From: Streptomyces californicus
GTDB taxonomy: Bacteria > Actinomycetota > Actinomycetes > Streptomycetales > Streptomycetaceae
Direction of reading: 5' to 3'
Length of the DNA stretch: 49,424 bases
Assembly: GCF_000717645.1 (NCBI RefSeq)
Contig: NZ_JNZZ01000038.1
Location: forward strand, 1-49,424
Positions 32,231 through 40,539 of the stretch are shown one piece after another (the first letter of the stretch is position 1; the number at the start of each line of letters is the position of its first letter). The translations under genes and the position numbers were made by a program. The notes under the pieces were generated by a model, which searched no databases, had not been told where the DNA came from, and saw nothing but the letters and a program-made list of their open reading frames with translations.

Positions 32231-33931
32231 TCACAGCAGGTCCTCCGGGGTCACGGGGTCGGGGTGCTCCGCACGCGTCGCGGCGTCCGCGCCCGGCGGC
32301 CCGCCGTGGGTCCACGGCGTCTCCTCCGGGTCCGGCAGCTTCGGTCCGCCGCGCTGGTCGTGCTCGAACAGGGTCCAGGCGATCCGGTCGCCGGGCTCCG
32401 GCACCGAACCGGGCGCGGGCTCCTTGCCCCGGCCCATCCGGTCCAGGATCCGCAGCACCAGCAGCACCTCGCCGTCGTCGGCGGCGGTGCCGTCCGCGCC
32501 GGTCCGGGGACCGCCCTCCGGGTCGGCCCGCACCGGCTCCGCGACGGCCCCGTCCGCGTCGGCCGGAGGCTCGCCCGCGTACCGGACGAACTCCGCCGTC
32601 TGCGGCTTGCCGTCCAGCGTGCGGTAGACCTTCGTCCGCTCGGCCAGATGCGGGCGCTCGTCCGTGCGGACCGTGACCAGCGGGCGCGGGGAGGGCCGCT
32701 TGGACTCGGTGTACGTCATCTCCACATCCGTCACCGAGGCGAGGAACGCCTCGCCCGCGAGCCGCCGCCCCGCCAGCACCAGCGGATCGTCCAGCGCCTC
32801 CTGCGCCTCCAACTGGGCCTGCGCGGTCTCCCGGGAGGCCAGCTTCTGGGCCGCCGTCACCGCGTCGTCGCGGCGCGGCTGCGGGGGCTCGCCCGAGCGC
32901 ACCCGGTCGCGGTGGCCGGTGAACGACCACCGGTCCCGGGACCAGCGGTCCTCGGCCCGCGCCCCCTCCGGCAGCTCCCGCAGCAGGTCCAGCCCTCGCC
33001 ACACCGCGTCCCAGGTCGGCAGCATCACCCGCGCCAGCAGCGAGCGGATCTCCCGCTCGGCGCCGCTCAGCTCGGCCAGCCGGGCATCGGCGGCCAGCCC
33101 GTCCTCGGCCGACGCGAACGCCGTGCGCGCCCGGTCGTACCGCTCGATCGCCGGGGCGAGCAGGCGGTTGTCGAAGTCCGGGTCCGTCGCCGGACCGGCC
33201 GGCGGGCAGAGCAACTGGCCCTCCCCGTCCCGGGCCAGCTCGGCCCGGAGCGCCGCCTCGGCCCCCGAGGAGCCGGCCGGCGGGTCGATCCAGGCGAGCA
33301 GCGCGCCCAGGTGCTGGTCCTCCAGGCTGCTCTGCCCGGTCGCCCAGTGCCGGTTCAGCAGATCGGTGGCGGCCAGCAGCAGCGAGGAGCCGGGCACCCG
33401 GGCCCGCTCCCCGTAGTGCGTCAGCCAGCGGCCGAGCAGCGGCACCCGCGCCGGGGCCGGATACGGGGTGTCCGGGTCGTCCTCGGCGGTACGGCGGAAC
33501 CGCATCGACCGGCCCAGCAGCCGGACGAACTCGACGCCCGCCCGGCTCGGCACGACGAGCTGGGCGGCGTCCGTGCACAGCTCGACCTCGACCTTGGTCT
33601 TCTTGCCGGTCGCCGGGTCGGTCTCGTTGCGCTCGGCGGGCTCGACGACGTCCGCGTACGCCTCGATGTGCGGCAGGACCGCCTCCGCCAGCTCCGCCAG
33701 GAACGCGAACCGCAGGTCCCGGTCGCGCGGCTGGGCCACGGCCAGCAGCCGGGGCGACTCCCGGTCGGTGCCGACCAGCGCCCCGAGCGGGGCCCCGGCC
33801 TCGCCGGCGGTGGTCAGCGGCACCAGCACGAGCGGCCGGTCGGTGAGATGGCGGTGGCGTACGGTCGCAAGCGGCTGGGCGCGGCCCGAGTCGACGGCCT
33901 CCAGCCGGGCCAGGGTGGTGATCAGCGACAT
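32231..33931 (-). CDS. Conserved-looking protein of unknown fold between nuclease and helicase genes
   Basis: This 566-residue protein is translated by TGATG overlap (1 nt shared) with the nuclease stop and is followed after 37 bp by the helicase gene. There is no signal peptide, membrane segment or recognisable catalytic motif. The first 350 residues look globular, with helical stretches (AELAEAVLPHIEAYADVVE; EDGLAADARLAELSGAEREIRSLLARV); residues 360-480 include a coiled-coil-like part (AAQKLASRETAQAQLEAQEALDDPLVLAGRRL); the last 80 are acidic and Pro-rich. Its tight coupling to both enzymes suggests it is a structural or regulatory subunit. Function cannot be assigned from the sequence. 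Confidence 0.78.
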   Translation of the reverse strand: MSLITTLARLEAVDSGRAQPLATVRHRHLTDRPLVLVPLTTAGEAGAPLGALVGTDRESPRLLAVAQPRDRDLRFAFLAELAEAVLPHIEAYADVVEPAERNETDPATGKKTKVEVELCTDAAQLVVPSRAGVEFVRLLGRSMRFRRTAEDDPDTPYPAPARVPLLGRWLTHYGERARVPGSSLLLAATDLLNRHWATGQSSLEDQHLGALLAWIDPPAGSSGAEAALRAELARDGEGQLLCPPAGPATDPDFDNRLLAPAIERYDRARTAFASAEDGLAADARLAELSGAEREIRSLLARVMLPTWDAVWRGLDLLRELPEGARAEDRWSRDRWSFTGHRDRVRSGEPPQPRRDDAVTAAQKLASRETAQAQLEAQEALDDPLVLAGRRLAGEAFLASVTDVEMTYTESKRPSPRPLVTVRTDERPHLAERTKVYRTLDGKPQTAEFVRYAGEPPADADGAVAEPVRADPEGGPRTGADGTAADDGEVLLVLRILDRMGRGKEPAPGSVPEPGDRIAWTLFEHDQRGGPKLPDPEETPWTHGGPPGADAATRAEHPDPVTPEDLL

Positions 33932-35328
33932 CAGCTCTGCCCCTCCGACGCGCCGGCCGTACCAGCCGCACTGCCAGTACGGCCGGCACCATCCGCACCG
34001 GCCGTACCGCCGGCACCGGCCGTACCAACCGCACTGCCCGTACCGCCGGCACCGCCCGTGCCGTCGTCCCCGCTCCCGGCGTGGTCCCCGATACTCCCGG
34101 CGCGCAGGGCGGCCGCGCTCTCCAGCGCCTCGGCGCGCAGGGCGGCGGCCCGGCGGAGCGCGGCGACCGTCGGATCGGCCGGGTCGCCCTCCTTGCCCGC
34201 GGCGGCGGCCAGAACCCCGGCCACCGTGGTCAGTCCGCCCAGCTCGCCCCGGACGCTCCGGCCCAGCGCCTCCACCGCGCCCTCGGCCCGGGACTTCGCC
34301 CGGCAGTGGAACGCCAGCTCGCACGCGGCCAGGCACTCCGGGGCGTACGCCGGGGGCACCGCGGCCACGGCGGCGTCCAGCTCGTCGGGGGCGCACGCCG
34401 GATCGAACGTCGTCCCCTCCGGAAGCTCCGCGGCGATGTCCTCGATCCGGGTCAGCCGGGTGAGCTGCCTGCGGGTCACGGCGCGCTGCTTGCGCACGTC
34501 GACGACGGAGGCGGTCGGCAGGTTGGAGAAGTCCTTCGGGCAGACCAGCAGCACCTGGTGTCCGACCTCCGCGCCCTCGGTCACCGCGGCGACCCGCTCC
34601 AGGGCCAGCACGTAGACCGCGGCCTGCCGGGCGGCGGCGCCGACCTTCGACGCGTCGGCCGACGCGTCGATCATCGGGAATGACTTGATCTCGACCACCG
34701 TCCACCGGCCGTCGGGGTGCACCACGACCGCGTCGGGCTCCAGATAGGCGGGGGAGCCCGCCACCTCCAGCGCCAGCATCGGATGGTCCAGCAGGGCCCA
34801 GCCGCCCGCCGCCGTCGCCTCCCGCAGGGCGAGCGCGGTCCGCGCGGCCCGGCCCTCGGGACCGGCGGCGCTCAGATCCGGCGCGGCGGCGTCCCCGGCC
34901 GGCTCCGGCGCCCCGCCGCCGAGCCGCTCGTACAGCAGGCGCAGCAGCTCGGCGCCGCCGTCGGCCTTGACCTTCGCCTCGAACGCGTTGCCCCGCATGA
35001 AGGCGAACTGGGACTGCCCGAAGGGGGCGGGGGAACCGAGCGCCGTGGCCAGCACACCCTTGTCCACGCCCGCGCCGTCGAGCAGGGCCCGCCGCTTGCA
35101 GCCGGGGTTGGCGGCCAGCGCGGCGAGGGCTCTCGCGTCGAGCGGATGCGGCGCGACGGAGGGGCCGCGCAGCTCAGCGAGCCGCTGCCGGAGCGTCGTC
35201 GCTGGTGGCCGCGGGGTCGGCGCCGCCGACTGACGCGCCGTCGACTGCCGTGCCGGGGGGATCTGCGGAGGTGGTCCGCTGGCCGGGGATGCGCTCACCC
35301 GGGGAAGTCTTGCATCCGCTACTGACAT
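33931..35328 (-). CDS. Cas4/AddB-like Fe-S PD-(D/E)XK (RecB-family) nuclease
   Basis: This 465-residue protein has a disordered N-terminus (about 1-45), then the nuclease core: RGNAFEAKV (Glu117), LEPDAVV (Asp199), VVEIKSF (Glu213, Lys215) and RQAAVYVLAL (Gln235, Tyr239). Four cysteines are spaced as in Fe-S nucleases: Cys77 (NPGCKRR), then Cys332, Cys336 and Cys342 in ECLAACELAFHC. This is the layout of Cas4, AddB and Dna2, where a 4Fe-4S cluster staples the domain. The C-terminal 60 residues are Gly/Ala/Thr repeats. The start (ATG 35328 or GTG 35298) lies inside the upstream PAP2 gene; no later start precedes the core. Confidence 0.84.
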   Translation of the reverse strand: MSVADARLPRVSASPASGPPPQIPPARQSTARQSAAPTPRPPATTLRQRLAELRGPSVAPHPLDARALAALAANPGCKRRALLDGAGVDKGVLATALGSPAPFGQSQFAFMRGNAFEAKVKADGGAELLRLLYERLGGGAPEPAGDAAAPDLSAAGPEGRAARTALALREATAAGGWALLDHPMLALEVAGSPAYLEPDAVVVHPDGRWTVVEIKSFPMIDASADASKVGAAARQAAVYVLALERVAAVTEGAEVGHQVLLVCPKDFSNLPTASVVDVRKQRAVTRRQLTRLTRIEDIAAELPEGTTFDPACAPDELDAAVAAVPPAYAPECLAACELAFHCRAKSRAEGAVEALGRSVRGELGGLTTVAGVLAAAAGKEGDPADPTVAALRRAAALRAEALESAAALRAGSIGDHAGSGDDGTGGAGGTGSAVGTAGAGGTAGADGAGRTGSAAGTAGASEGQS

Positions 35329-36214
35329 TCGGGGGCGCGGTCACGGATACGGCACCGGATACGGGGCGTTGGGCGGCGGCGGACCCGTGCGGGGGACCGG
35401 CCGCGAACAGGACGGCGACCGGGCCGGTGAACCGGGCCGCGCCCCACGCCTTGACCCGGTCGGCGAACCGGGTGACGGGCTTGACCAGCAGGGCCCCCGC
35501 CCCCATCACCGCGGCGCCCGCGACGGCGTCCAGGAAGTAGTGGTTGGCCGTGCCCATGACGATGACCGTGGTGAGCAGCGGATAGGCGACGCCCGCCGCC
35601 CGGACGAGCGGATGGCGGCCGTGCCGCCACAGCAGGACGCCGCACCAGAGCGACCAGCCGACGTGCAGGCTGGGCATCGCCGCGTACTGGTTGGTCATCC
35701 CGCTCAGCCCGCGCGGCGCGCTCGCCCCCTGCCCCCACCAGCCGTACGCGCTGTACTGCGCCATCGTGTCGACGAAGCCGTGGCTCGCGTCCAGCAGGCG
35801 GGGCGGGCAGGTCGGCATCAGCGAGAAGCCGACCAGGCCCAGCAGCGTGGAGTTCATCAGCCAGACGCGGGCCGACCGGTACAGCGCCGACCTGCGCCGG
35901 AACATCCATATGAGGACGGCCGGGGTGACCGCGTAGTGCAGGGAGGCGTACGCGAAGTCGGCGGGTATGCCGAGGGAGGGGGTGCTGGTGAAGAGACGGT
36001 TCAGCGGGTGCTCGGCGTTGAGGTACAGCGCCTGTTCGAGCCGGAGGATCGCCAGGCCGTGGTCGACCGCGGTCGACACGTCGCCGCGGACCAGGAGCCT
36101 GCCCACCGAGTACAGCGCGTAGACCACCGCGATCAGCGGCAGCTCGGTCCACCAGCGGGGCCGATGACCGGTCGCGGGCTGCGCGTTGGCGGGCGGCGCG
36201 ATGGCGTGCGGCAT
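35174..36214 (-). CDS. PAP2-family integral membrane phosphatase with a long C-terminal tail
   Basis: This 346-residue protein has about six membrane helices. PAP2 motif 2 is visible as MPSLHVGWSLW and motif 3 as GTANHYFLDAVAG, as in inositol-phosphotransferase/Aur1-like members; CPPRLLDASHG is also typical of this subgroup. It likely dephosphorylates or transfers head groups on membrane lipids. ATG 36214 follows GGGGAG. The last 80 or so residues are disordered, and the final 155 bp of the gene also encode the N-terminus of the nuclease gene in another frame on the same strand. Confidence 0.82.
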   Translation of the reverse strand: MPHAIAPPANAQPATGHRPRWWTELPLIAVVYALYSVGRLLVRGDVSTAVDHGLAILRLEQALYLNAEHPLNRLFTSTPSLGIPADFAYASLHYAVTPAVLIWMFRRRSALYRSARVWLMNSTLLGLVGFSLMPTCPPRLLDASHGFVDTMAQYSAYGWWGQGASAPRGLSGMTNQYAAMPSLHVGWSLWCGVLLWRHGRHPLVRAAGVAYPLLTTVIVMGTANHYFLDAVAGAAVMGAGALLVKPVTRFADRVKAWGAARFTGPVAVLFAAGPPHGSAAAQRPVSGAVSVTAPPNVSSGCKTSPGERIPGQRTTSADPPGTAVDGASVGGADPAATSDDAPAAAR

Positions 36215-36429
36215 CCGGTGGCTCTCCCCAAGGTTCGTGCGGCCGACGGCGAACGTTCAACCGTACGGTGGCCCCGTGCCCCCGTACCCGCCGGGGCCCC
36301 CTTTCCGGACGCCCCCTGTCGCAGCACTCCCGCCGGGGCCGGACGCACCGCCGGGGGCTGCGCAGGGAGGGACGCCGGGCGGGCCCGGGAGGTTGCCTGT
36401 CCCCTCCGTACGGGATGATGGAAGGTCCC

Positions 36430-36483
36430 ACCAGCACCAGCACCAGCACCAGCACCAGCACCAGCACCAGCACCAGCACCAGC
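36430..36483 (+). repeat. Perfect hexanucleotide repeat (ACCAGC)9 in a 5' leader
   Basis: Nine exact copies of ACCAGC run from 36430 to 36483. They end 5 bp before the AGGGAG ribosome binding site region of the histidine-phosphatase gene that starts at 36503. Copy-number change would alter leader length in steps of 6 bp without touching the reading frame. Confidence 0.95.
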
Positions 36484-36502
36484 GTTCTCAGGGAGAGCCT
36501 TC

Positions 36503-37099
36503 ATGGCACCGCGCATCCTGCTCGCCCGGCACGGCCAGACCCAGTGGTCGGTCCGGGGCAACCACACCGGCAGGACGGACATCCCGCTCCTCGACGCCGG
36601 GCGCGAGGGCGCCGAACTGCTGGGCGCGCGGCTGCACCGGGCGCCGTGGGACGGGCTGCCCGGGGTCGAGGTCCGCACCAGTCCGCTGATCCGCGCCGCC
36701 GAGACGTGTGAACTGGCGGGGTTCGGGAAGCGGGCCGAGCCGTGGGACGCGTTGATGGAGTGGGACTACGGCGCGTACGAGGGCCTGACGCCGGCGCAGA
36801 TCAAGGCGGACCGGCCGGACTGGCTGATCTGGCGCGACGGGGTCCCGGACGGGGAGTCCGTCGCCGACGTCACCGCCCGCGCGGACGAGATCGTCGCCTG
36901 GGCGCGGTCGGCGGACCGGGACGTCCTGGTCTTCGCCCACGGCCACATCCTGCGGGCGCTCGGTGCGCGGTGGCTGGGCGAGGACCTGTCCTTCGGCGCG
37001 CGCGTACGGCTGGAGCCGACGTCGTTGTCCGTGCTGGGATGGGCGTACGGGATGCCGGCCCTGGAACGCTGGAACGACACCGGCCACCTGGACCGGTAG
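36503..37099 (+). CDS. Histidine phosphatase (phosphoglycerate mutase-like)
   Basis: This 198-residue protein has the LARHGQT motif with the phospho-accepting His10, [22 protein letters not shown] and the second catalytic His in [11 protein letters not shown]. It likely acts on small phosphorylated metabolites; the family does not fix the substrate. It is divergent from the PAP2 gene. The leader carries a nine-copy hexamer repeat. Confidence 0.92.
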   Translation: MAPRILLARHGQTQWSVRGNHTGRTDIPLLDAGREGAELLGARLHRAPWDGLPGVEVRTSPLIRAAETCELAGFGKRAEPWDALMEWDYGAYEGLTPAQIKADRPDWLIWRDGVPDGESVADVTARADEIVAWARSADRDVLVFAHGHILRALGARWLGEDLSFGARVRLEPTSLSVLGWAYGMPALERWNDTGHLDR

Positions 37100-37217
37100 G
37101 GACCCGGTAGGGGCGGGCCCGCCCGCGTCGGCCCGCACGGCCGCCCGCCCGCGCGGCCGTCTGCCCAGTCCGGGCCGAAGGGGCCGCGGCGAGGGTCCCG
37201 TGGCGGCTCACCCCGCC

Positions 37218-37271
37218 GGTGCCGCGCGGTGGACCCGGGCGCCCGGTGCCGCGCGGTGGACCCGGGCGCCC
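37218..37271. repeat. Tandem 27-bp duplication next to a duplicated gene end
   Basis: Two identical 27-bp copies at 37218-37244 and 37245-37271 contain CGCGGTGGACCCGGGCGCCC. They are flanked by two near-identical 18-bp segments (GGCGGCTCAC[C/T]CCGCCGG at about 37203 and 37282). The second contains the stop codon of the minus-strand regulator gene, so part of the gene end seems to have been copied. Confidence 0.8.
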
Positions 37272-37287
37272 GGGGGAGCGCGGCGGC

Positions 37288-38685
37288 TCACTCCGCCGGC
37301 TGCGCCCCGTGGCGGATCAGGAAGGCCGACACGTCCGCCGCCCCCGCCCGCGGCTCCAGCACCCGCGCCGCCCCCGCCACCATGCCCCGGATCCGCGACG
37401 ACCTCACCCGGGTCAGCAGGTCCAGCACCTGGTGCCCCGTCGCCGCCGCCTCGTCCACCCGGCCGGCCCGGGCCAGGTCCCCTGCGAGCTGGGCCCGGTA
37501 CAGCGCCAGGTTCCGGGTGAAGTGGACGTCCTGGAGCGCCGTCGCCCGCCTGCCGTGCCGGGCCGCGCGGGACCAGTCGCCCAGCGCCGACCAGCACTGG
37601 GCCTCCAGCAGCTCCAGCTCCGCCTCCCGGAAGAAGCTCATCCACTCCGGGTCGCCCGCCGCCGGGCCCCGCTCGAACGCGGCCCGGGCCCGCCCGATCG
37701 CCCGGTCGCACCCCGTACGGTCCCCGAGCCCCGCCCGGCCCCCCGCCTCCCGCAGCGCCAGCAGCGCCATCAGCCGGTGCGACCCCAGCGAGCGGGCCGC
37801 CCGCAGACCGGCCTCCGCCGCCCGTACCGCCTCCCTCGGCCGCCCCGCGTCCCGGGCCAGGAACGACGTGTTGCAGAACGCGTGCGCCTCCAGCCCGGCG
37901 TCGCCGGCCAGCCGGGCCGTGGCCAGCGCCTCCGCGTAGTGCGAGCGGGCGTCGTCGAGCCGCCCCGAGTCGTGGGCCAGCCACCCCACGGAGATGGCCA
38001 GCTCGCCCGCGCCCGCGTGCAGCCGGTCCGAGGTGGTGCGCCGTGCGGTGGCCCCGGCGTCCAGCAGTTCGTACGCCGCTCGCAACGGGCGGGTGGCCTG
38101 CCGGTAGAGCCCGTCCGCGCCGCGCCGGTCGTCCAGCAGCCGGAACTGCCGTACGGCCTCTTCGACGGCGCTCACCTCCGCTTCGCCGACCCGGCGCTGT
38201 ACGGGCAGAGAGACCCGGGCGGCGGCGGGCGCCCCGCCGAGGCCCAGGGAAGCGGCGGCCATCGTGGCGGTGCCGCTCGTCATGAACACGCGACGCAGCA
38301 CGTCGCTCTCCTCGGGGATGTCGTGGGGGTGGTCGTGGGAGACGCCGGGGTCGTGGCCCCGGCCGGAGGGGCGGGACGCGGGGCCGGCCGCGGGCGGGGG
38401 TTCGGACACGACCCGGGCGCCCCGCCCCCGTACGGTCTCGCGGGCCGAGAACCCCAGGTCGGTCAGGGACAGGCCGGGGAACATGTGCCGGAAGACCCGT
38501 TCGTAGGCGTAGTTGGGGCAGCGGATCTCCCCGGACTCCACGCGCCCGATGTACCGGGCGTCGCACGCGACCTGCTCCCCGATCTCCCGGGCCGCCCGGC
38601 GGACGGCGGCCGCGAACTCCCCGGCCGAACGCGGTCCGCGCAGCTGACGGAAGGCGAGGTTGGGAACTGCCGCTGTCGACGCCAT
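37288..38685 (-). CDS. XRE-type regulator with TPR-like C-terminal domain
   Basis: This 465-residue protein starts at ATG 38685. An N-terminal XRE-like helix-turn-helix (AGEFAAAVRRAAREIGEQVACDARYIGRVESGEI, about 20-55) is followed by a disordered linker, an RRVFMTSGTATMAAASLG segment typical of this Streptomyces family, and a long alpha-helical TPR-like region (from about residue 180: RLDDARSHYAEALATARLAGDAGLEAHAFCNTSFLARDAGRPREAVRAAEAGL). It resembles NsdA-type negative regulators of antibiotic production and sporulation, but I cannot tell which member it is. Confidence 0.8.
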   Translation of the reverse strand: MASTAAVPNLAFRQLRGPRSAGEFAAAVRRAAREIGEQVACDARYIGRVESGEIRCPNYAYERVFRHMFPGLSLTDLGFSARETVRGRGARVVSEPPPAAGPASRPSGRGHDPGVSHDHPHDIPEESDVLRRVFMTSGTATMAAASLGLGGAPAAARVSLPVQRRVGEAEVSAVEEAVRQFRLLDDRRGADGLYRQATRPLRAAYELLDAGATARRTTSDRLHAGAGELAISVGWLAHDSGRLDDARSHYAEALATARLAGDAGLEAHAFCNTSFLARDAGRPREAVRAAEAGLRAARSLGSHRLMALLALREAGGRAGLGDRTGCDRAIGRARAAFERGPAAGDPEWMSFFREAELELLEAQCWSALGDWSRAARHGRRATALQDVHFTRNLALYRAQLAGDLARAGRVDEAAATGHQVLDLLTRVRSSRIRGMVAGAARVLEPRAGAADVSAFLIRHGAQPAE

Positions 38686-38937
38686 GACCGGCCCCTCTCT
38701 GGTGCGGCCGGGGTTCGTGCCACCCGGTCTCCCGGGTGCCCCGGCGGAGCACGAACGTACCTGCTGTGACGGCTCGCACACGCAGCGTTTCGTTGCGAAA
38801 AGGGGCATACCGTCCCCGATCCGCCATGAACTGCCACCCTTTGCGGCGGTCTCGGCCCGTAGCCCTTGACGCGCCGTCGCGTTGGTCACTGTGGAGACGG
38901 AGTGTGGCTCCGTTCGGCGATGAGAGGAGGGGTTCCC

Positions 38938-39393
38938 TTGTTGCACCTCGGCAGGGAGACCGGCTCACGGACGACCGCGACGCAACCGACGGACCCCCAG
39001 CCCCCGCCGGCCCCGAAGCCGCCCGTGCCCCCCGCGCAGGGAACCCCGCCCTGCGACCTGGTCACGGTCCCGGCCCGGCAGGGACTGGAGGCAGTCGACA
39101 TCCTGCGGCGCGCCCAGGGCCACGAGCCCGTGGGCCCGGTGCTGCACGACGGGACCTGCGACACCCTCGGCTTCCTCGTGCCGCCGGGCACCGCCGACGC
39201 CTGGGACGTACCCGGCAGCGCCTGTACGCGGACCGACGGGCGCGGGCTGCGCCTCCCCACCGTCCCGCCCGCCGCCGGCTCCGGCTGGCTGCTCCCGCCC
39301 GCCGAGGACGCGCCGGTCACCGATCCGGCCGTGCTCCGCGCCGCCCTCGACCAGGCCGCCCGGATGATCGAGGCGGCCGACAACTGCTGCTGA
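38938..39393 (+). CDS. Small Pro-rich protein of unknown function
   Basis: This 151-residue protein is best started at TTG 38938, seven bases after AGGAGG; ATG 38920 is the alternative but lacks a site. A Pro-rich head (PTDPQPPPAPKPPVPPAQG) is followed by a compact region with cysteines (CDLVTVPARQGLEAVDILRR, GTCDTLGFLVPPGTADAWDVPGSACTR) and the end DNCC. No signal peptide or known domain is seen. It is divergent from the XRE/TPR regulator, a pattern common for such regulators and their small partner genes in Streptomyces (inference). Confidence 0.72.
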   Translation: MLHLGRETGSRTTATQPTDPQPPPAPKPPVPPAQGTPPCDLVTVPARQGLEAVDILRRAQGHEPVGPVLHDGTCDTLGFLVPPGTADAWDVPGSACTRTDGRGLRLPTVPPAAGSGWLLPPAEDAPVTDPAVLRAALDQAARMIEAADNCC

Positions 39394-39469
39394 GCCCATA
39401 ATGGGCAGACCGGCCGAATGCCTCCGCGAAGCCGGCGCCCCGGGCCCCCACCAGCAAGGACCAGCGAAC

Positions 39470-40417
39470 GTGGCACGTCGAGGAGGGCCGGGCCGGGACA
39501 AGGCCGCGGCCAAGGGCAAGGCGCCGGCCAAGGCCGCGGACGCGCCGGCGAAGGGGCGCCGGAGCGGCGGCCGGGCCGAGCGCGAACCGGTCGCGCGGCC
39601 GGTGGGCGGCGGGCTCGCGGAGCTCATACCCGACCGGGAACGGCCGAACGGCTGGTCCCTCCTGATCGACGGCGCCCCGCAGTCCCACGTGGACCTCGAC
39701 GACCCCGCACACCTCTCGTTCGCCTACCAGCGCCGCATCGGCCACGTCATCGACCTCGCGGCGCCCCCGCTCCAGCCCCTGCGCGTGCTGCACCTGGGAG
39801 GCGGCGCGTTCACCCTCGCCCGCTACACCGCCGCCACCCGACCCCGCTCCACCCAGCAGATCGTGGAACTCGACGCGCCGCTCGTCCAGCTCGTCCGCGA
39901 CCACCTCCCGCTGGACCCCCAGGCGCGCGTCCGGGTCCGCACGGCCGACGCCCGTGAAGGGCTCGGCAGGTTCCCGGACGGCTGGGCCGACCTGATCGTC
40001 GCGGACGTGTTCAGCGGGGCCCGCACCCCCGCCCATCTCACCTCCGCCGGCTTCCTCACGGAGGTGCGCCGGGTGCTGGCGCCCTCCGGCCGGTACGTCG
40101 CCAACCTCGCGGACGGGCCGCCCCTCGCCCATCTGCGCGGACAGGTGGCCACCGCGGCCGCCGTCTTCCCCGAACTGGCGCTCGCCGCCGACCCGGTGGT
40201 GTGGCGCGGCCGCCGCTTCGGCAACGCGGTGCTGCTCGCCTCCGCGCTGCCGCTGCCGGTCGCGGAGTTCACCCGGCGGGTGGCGACCGACCCGCACCCG
40301 GGCCGCGTCGAGCACGGCCGCGCCCTCGGCGACTTCACCGGCGGCGCGGCCGTCGTCACCGACGAGGCCGCCAAGCCCTCGCCCGCGCCCCCGCCGTCGG
40401 TCTTCGAGAACCCCTGA
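39470..40417 (+). CDS. Spermidine-synthase-like SAM-dependent enzyme
   Basis: This 315-residue protein starts at GTG 39470, with AAGGA upstream. A Lys/Ala-rich head (about 1-40) precedes the spermidine-synthase fold: SHVDLDDPAHLSFAYQRRIGHVIDL, the SAM-binding LHLGGGAFTLARY, acidic VELDAPLV and the DLIVADVFSGARTPAHL catalytic segment. Real spermidine synthases have a DxxxxD pair in this segment; here it is DVFSGA, so another methyl- or aminopropyl-transfer reaction is possible. It lies 76 bp after the small gene upstream. Confidence 0.85.
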   Translation: MARRGGPGRDKAAAKGKAPAKAADAPAKGRRSGGRAEREPVARPVGGGLAELIPDRERPNGWSLLIDGAPQSHVDLDDPAHLSFAYQRRIGHVIDLAAPPLQPLRVLHLGGGAFTLARYTAATRPRSTQQIVELDAPLVQLVRDHLPLDPQARVRVRTADAREGLGRFPDGWADLIVADVFSGARTPAHLTSAGFLTEVRRVLAPSGRYVANLADGPPLAHLRGQVATAAAVFPELALAADPVVWRGRRFGNAVLLASALPLPVAEFTRRVATDPHPGRVEHGRALGDFTGGAAVVTDEAAKPSPAPPPSVFENP

Positions 40418-40462
40418 ACCGCCGAGCGCCCCTGAACCGCCGAGCACCCCTGAGCCGTCGAC
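40411..40462. repeat. 18-bp tandem repeat spanning the stop codon
   Basis: Two copies and a partial third of CCCCTGAACCGCCGAGCG start at 40411, the first containing the TGA stop (40415-40417) of the spermidine-synthase-like gene. Each copy repeats the stop codon in a spacing of 18 bp, so the frame ends the same way after slippage. Confidence 0.85.
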
Positions 40463-40539
40463 AGACCCCGGCCCCCGGCGGGCCGTGCGGCGCCTCGGCG
40501 GCAGGCTCCGCGGCGGACCGGCGGCCGGCCCGCCCCGGC

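Noticed and set aside
36268..36711. Open frame encoding a Thr-Ser repeat across the ACCAGC array
   Set aside because: It overlaps the histidine-phosphatase gene in another frame, has no start site with a ribosome binding site, and the phosphatase frame is clearly the coding one.
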